In this document: piece after piece, positions 21,309 to 24,400 of the stretch
How positions within the stretch are numbered: position 1 is the first letter of the stretch
How the letters are laid out: every line of letters starts with the position of its first letter
Origin: Galactobacillus timonensis
GTDB lineage: Bacteria > Bacillota_I > Bacilli_A > Erysipelotrichales > Erysipelotrichaceae
Direction of reading: 5' to 3'
DNA: 24,400 bases
NCBI RefSeq assembly: GCF_900240265.1
Contig: NZ_LT964741.1
Location: 1 to 24,400, forward strand
Notes under the pieces: generated by a model
Told to the model about the DNA's origin: nothing
Seen by the model: the letters and a program-made list of their open reading frames with translations, nothing else
Databases searched by the model: none
Made by a program: the position numbers and the translations under genes

Positions 21309-23485
21309 GCTTCGCCAAGCTCCTTTCTGCTCAGCTGCGAATGCGCTATTTCCTGATAGACGCGGCAGCTCTTCATCAGTTCTTCATGGGTTCCGATGCC
21401 GGCCATGCGGCCCTGATCGAGAACGATGATCTTGTCTGCGTGCATGATCGTGCTGATCCGCTGGGCGACGATGAAGACGGTCGCATGGGTCTGTTTGATC
21501 ATTTCCGTCAACTGTGTGCGCAGCTTCGCCTCCGTGGCATAGTCAAGGGCAGAGAATGTGTCATCGAAGATGTAAATGTCAGCGTTGCGAACCAGGGCGC
21601 GGGCAATGGAGAGGCGCTGCTTCTGGCCGCCGGAGACATTGGTTCCGCCTTCAGCAATCGTCTCCTGCAGCCGGTGGGGCATGCGGAAAACAAATTCTTC
21701 GGACTGCGACACTTCCAGGGCTTTCTGAATCGTAGAATCATCGGCATTTTCGTCGGCGTACTTCAGATTGGATTCGACGGTTCCGGAGAAAAGGACACCC
21801 TTCTGAGGAACATATCCGATCCTCTCCCGCAGTTCCTTCTGCGTCACCGTTCGGATATCGGTTTCTCCGAACCGGATCGAGCCCTCGGAAACATCGAAGA
21901 AGCGGGGGATGAGATTGATCAGTGTCGATTTACCGGATCCGGTTGATCCGATGAAAGCCACCGTCTCGCCCGGGCTGGCCGTGAAGCTGATGTCATGAAG
22001 GACATCTTCTTCGGCGCCGGGATAGCGGAAGGACACATGGTCAAATGTGACCGGCGCATTTTCGGATGGAAGATGGACGGGAGAAGCAGGATCCTTGATG
22101 GAAGGCTGCGTCTCCAGAACGTCGAAGATACGCTTTGCAGAAACGCTGGACCGGGGAATCATGATGAAGATCATGGCAACGATCATAAAGGAGATCAAAA
22201 CCTGCATCGCATACTGCAGGTATGCCATCATGTCGCCGATCTGCATCGCCCCGAGATCGACCTGCTTTGCGCCGAACCAGATGATCAGGATCGTGACGCC
22301 GCTCATCAGGAAGGTGACAATCGGTGTGATCAGTGCCATAGCACGGTTGACGAAGATGTTGACATCGGTCATTTCCCTGTTAACGTCGTCGAAGCGCTTT
22401 TCTTCGGTCTTCTGATTGTTGAAGGCGCGGATGACCAGCATGCCTGAGAGCTGTTCGCGTGTCACCAGGTTGAGGCGGTCAACAAGCTTCTGGATCCGAG
22501 TGAACTTCGGCATCGTGAACTTGAATGTAATAAGCATGATGGCAAGAATCAGAATGATTGCCAGCCCCAGGATCCATACCATGTCCTGATAGCGCAGTAC
22601 CTTGAGGATGGATGTGATGCCCATCATCGGTGCCATCAGAACAATCCGCAGCAGCATCGTCATGACCTGCTGGATCTGCTGGATGTCGTTGGTGGTGCGG
22701 GTGATCAGGGATGCGGTGGAGAAGGAGTTGAACTCGGAAGTCGAGAAGGACTCCACCTTGGCAAAGACGTCAGCACGCATGTTGCGGCATGCGGCGGTGG
22801 CAGTGCGGCTCGAGAGGAAGGCGGCAGCGATGGCGCAGATCGATCCGATGGCCGCAATCAGCAGCATCCATCCGCCTTCATGCATGATGTAGGAGCTCTG
22901 CAGATGTTCAATATCCATGCCAAGAGCAGTATATTCCTGCCTCAGTAACATGCTTTCAGCGGAAGACAGATTGCTGTCGGTGTAGCCGGACAGTCGTTCT
23001 TCGGCAGCGGAAAGAAACTGTGTCCGGATGGCTTCATTGCTTTCAAGAAGGGCAAAGGCCTGATCAGAACTGTCCAGTCCCAGCTGAGAGAGCACATCGC
23101 TGTTTTCCAGCATCGAGACATAGAGAAACGGCTTCTCCGTCAGCTCACTGATATCCGTATCGGTGGTGCGGATGTAAATGTCTTCATCAGCGAGAACGGG
23201 ATAGTCATTGATGTAAGTGGAATTGCCTGCCTTGATCAGCTGATAATCGGCTTCGAAGGCAGCCTTGTCTTCCTCATCCATGAACAGTTCCATATGCTGG
23301 TAGACGGATGCCCGCATGGCGCGGGGACTGGTATCGGTAATTCCGCTGTACTGGATGCCGTAGGTTACGATGCTGGACATGTAATCGGGCAGCGCCAGTT
23401 CACACTGTACCTGTCCGAATACCAGGGCAACAATCGCAATCACGGAGAGCCAGAAGGGCTTCAGATAGCGAAGTGCTTTGATCAT
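21305..23485 (-). CDS. Heterodimeric ABC exporter, subunit with the degenerate ATPase site
   Basis: This 726-aa half-transporter is the first gene of the pair. The membrane part is unusual: between helix 1 (about 12-32) and helix 2 (about 205-225) there is a soluble, acidic stretch of roughly 150 residues, predicted to lie outside the cell. The ATPase domain has Walker A GSTGSGKS and signature VSGGQ, but Walker B reads IYIFDDTFSALD (Asp for the catalytic Glu) and the switch reads VAQRIST (Gln for His). These changes mark the degenerate site of BmrC/TM287-type subunits. AGGAGG (23491-23497, minus) precedes the ATG. The TetR-type gene is divergent. The substrate is unknown. Confidence 0.92.
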   Translation of the reverse strand: MIKALRYLKPFWLSVIAIVALVFGQVQCELALPDYMSSIVTYGIQYSGITDTSPRAMRASVYQHMELFMDEEDKAAFEADYQLIKAGNSTYINDYPVLADEDIYIRTTDTDISELTEKPFLYVSMLENSDVLSQLGLDSSDQAFALLESNEAIRTQFLSAAEERLSGYTDSNLSSAESMLLRQEYTALGMDIEHLQSSYIMHEGGWMLLIAAIGSICAIAAAFLSSRTATAACRNMRADVFAKVESFSTSEFNSFSTASLITRTTNDIQQIQQVMTMLLRIVLMAPMMGITSILKVLRYQDMVWILGLAIILILAIMLITFKFTMPKFTRIQKLVDRLNLVTREQLSGMLVIRAFNNQKTEEKRFDDVNREMTDVNIFVNRAMALITPIVTFLMSGVTILIIWFGAKQVDLGAMQIGDMMAYLQYAMQVLISFMIVAMIFIMIPRSSVSAKRIFDVLETQPSIKDPASPVHLPSENAPVTFDHVSFRYPGAEEDVLHDISFTASPGETVAFIGSTGSGKSTLINLIPRFFDVSEGSIRFGETDIRTVTQKELRERIGYVPQKGVLFSGTVESNLKYADENADDSTIQKALEVSQSEEFVFRMPHRLQETIAEGGTNVSGGQKQRLSIARALVRNADIYIFDDTFSALDYATEAKLRTQLTEMIKQTHATVFIVAQRISTIMHADKIIVLDQGRMAGIGTHEELMKSCRVYQEIAHSQLSRKELGEA

Positions 23486-23510
23486 GAAAAACCTCCTATA
23501 AAACCCGCTT

Positions 23511-23539
23511 ATAGTACCACGGTAAGATAACTGTGTAAA
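23511..23539 (-). promoter_or_regulatory. Promoter of the ABC exporter operon
   Basis: On the minus strand TTTACA (23539-23534) and TACTAT (23516-23511) are spaced 17 bases apart, 25 bases from the start codon. The imperfect inverted sequence starting GTAAGATAAC and ending GTTAC (23522-23548) covers the -35 and is a candidate TetR operator, though its symmetry is poor. Confidence 0.6.
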
Positions 23540-23557
23540 TAAAGTTACATGAAGATA

Positions 23558-23586
23558 TTGCCAGAGTCTGGAGGCTGTGTTATAAA
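23558..23586 (+). promoter_or_regulatory. Promoter of the tetR-like gene
   Basis: TTGCCA (23558-23563), 17 bases, TATAAA (23581-23586). The expected transcription start (about 23592-23594) is only a few bases from the ATG at 23596, and no ribosome site fits between them, so the mRNA may be leaderless. Confidence 0.6.
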
Positions 23587-23595
23587 AATGGGCGT

Positions 23596-24180
23596 ATGAA
23601 GGAAGAAACAGGAACCCGGGAAAAAATACGTGATACCGCTCTGCACCTTTTTCAGCAGCAGGGCTATGACGCTGTGACGATCAATGCCATCTGTGCAGCC
23701 AGCGGTATTTCCAAAAATACGTTCTATTACTATTACAGTGAGAAGAAGGATCTGCTGGTCTCTCTCTTTGATGCTTCGAAGGAAACAGCTCATGAGATGA
23801 TGTATACCATTGCCGGCATCAGTTCCCCCTATGAGAAGCTGCGCTATATCATTTCCGGGACGTTGGATTATATCCTGTATCTTGGCTGGGCGGTTGTGCG
23901 CAAGGCACTGGAGCTGCAGCTTGCGGGCACAAAGGAGATGGGCGGTCACGGGAAACCTTCTGAGTTCGGAATGCTTATTCTGAACCTGTTTGAGCAGGCG
24001 CAGAATGCCGGCGAGATCCGCAGTGATGTTCCCGCCAGTGATCTGATGCACACAAGCGGCTTCCTGATTCTTGGTGCGGTTCAGATCTGGGCGGTCAATG
24101 ACGGTTCCCTTGATCTGAAGAAAACCTGCCTGCATCAGTTCGATGTTCTGGTACGAACCGGGTCACAAGTCAAAGATTAA
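23596..24180 (+). CDS. TetR-family transcriptional regulator
   Basis: The 194-aa protein has the typical N-terminal helix-turn-helix: TREKIRDTALHLFQQQGYDAVTINAICAASGISKNTFYYYYSEKKDLL (residues about 7-53, broken here only by description). The C-terminal ligand region is helical (AHEMMYTIAGISSPYEKLRYI, then LDYILYLGWAVVRKALEL). It is divergent from the ABC exporter operon with only 110 bases between, the usual layout for a local repressor that is released when the exporter's substrate binds. That regulatory link is inferred from position. The start is the first ATG matching the family; there is no ribosome site, see the promoter entry. Confidence 0.9.
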   Translation: MKEETGTREKIRDTALHLFQQQGYDAVTINAICAASGISKNTFYYYYSEKKDLLVSLFDASKETAHEMMYTIAGISSPYEKLRYIISGTLDYILYLGWAVVRKALELQLAGTKEMGGHGKPSEFGMLILNLFEQAQNAGEIRSDVPASDLMHTSGFLILGAVQIWAVNDGSLDLKKTCLHQFDVLVRTGSQVKD

Positions 24181-24222
24181 TAATCAGGTCACAGCCTGTC
24201 AGGAACGAAGTTGAAACAAAGA

Positions 24223-24258
24223 AGGAAGAAAAACACCTGCGGATAGGCATCCTGCAGG
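24223..24258 (-). terminator. Minus-strand terminator at the right edge
   Basis: On the minus strand CCTGCAGGAT pairs with ATCCGCAGG (one bulged base), followed by TGTTTTTCTTCC. It would end a transcript entering from beyond the window's right edge; the plus strand has no T-run here. Confidence 0.5.
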
Positions 24259-24276
24259 CATTTGGGTCTCCAAAAT

Positions 24277-24340
24277 CCTTGGGGGAGTGAAGTTTGGGGG
24301 AGCACTTTGGGGGACCGTCTGAATTCAACTTTGGGGGACC
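24277..24340. repeat. Four G-rich short repeats (TTGGGGGA core)
   Basis: CCTTGGGGGAG (24277-24287), AGTTTGGGGGAG (24291-24302), ACTTTGGGGGACC (24304-24316) and ACTTTGGGGGACC (24328-24340) lie in the same orientation within 64 bases. Multiple short repeats like these occur near the ends of some insertion sequences (for instance IS21 relatives) as transposase-binding sites. No coding frame is recognisable in 24181-24400. Confidence 0.6.
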
Positions 24341-24400
24341 TGGTTTTTACTGCATTCAACGTCCTACCGAAGGATCTCAAAAGACAATCCAGAGGTGTCA

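Noticed and set aside
24189..24380. A 63-codon open frame on the minus strand at the right edge
   Set aside because: Its repetitive residues simply reflect the G-rich DNA repeats and it spans a terminator hairpin.

Overview
The window looks like a chromosomal segment of a low-GC-lineage Gram-positive (Bacillota), most likely an Erysipelotrichia-type gut bacterium, although its own base composition is near balanced. The clues are the division/translation cluster sepF-ylmH-divIVA-ileS with a tRNA-Ile T-box, AGGAGG-type ribosome sites, a lipoprotein sugar-binding protein, a cre-like site and a heterodimeric ABC exporter of the BmrCD/TM287-288 kind. The taxon is an inference from gene order and protein style; no rRNA is present to confirm it.

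Layout. Positions 1-219 are the outer end of an ISL3-type element running in from the left. It sits beside the remains of a tyrosine-recombinase gene (about 220-340, minus). Then comes the housekeeping block: sepF (525), ylmH (955), divIVA (1716), a T-box riboswitch (2200-2400) and ileS (2421-5144), closed by a terminator. A MATE efflux gene (5298-8567) is interrupted by a complete 1875-nt group II intron (5944-7818) that carries its own reverse transcriptase. Removing the intron restores a 464-aa MATE protein. An M18 aminopeptidase (8635-9927) follows.

The galactose/glucose import operon mglB-mglA-mglC occupies 10164-14765. Two of its three proteins are unusual. MglB is circularly permuted: the segment that is N-terminal in E. 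coli MglB lies at the C-terminus, yet nearly all known sugar-ligand positions are kept. MglC carries a roughly 220-residue charged coiled-coil extension in front of the permease domain.

The mgl operon converges on a two-gene ABC exporter operon (23485-19458, minus) that is divergent from its probable TetR regulator (23596-24180). The bidirectional terminator between these convergent operons has been split and duplicated by a nested transposon pair. An IS4/IS1634-like element (14821-19422) is flanked by a 22-24 bp direct repeat that is the terminator hairpin itself. A three-gene ISL3-like element (14907-17548) is inserted inside it, flanked by a perfect 8-bp duplication ATTATAAT. The ends of the IS4/IS1634-like element carry their own hairpin plus T-run structures, which may take over termination.

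The right edge holds a cluster of G-rich short repeats and a minus-strand terminator, possibly the end of another mobile element beyond the window. I do not see a CRISPR array, tRNA or rRNA. The most novel points are the permuted MglB with the extended MglC, the three-gene ISL3 unit with a structured end present twice, and the nested insertion that duplicates a terminator.
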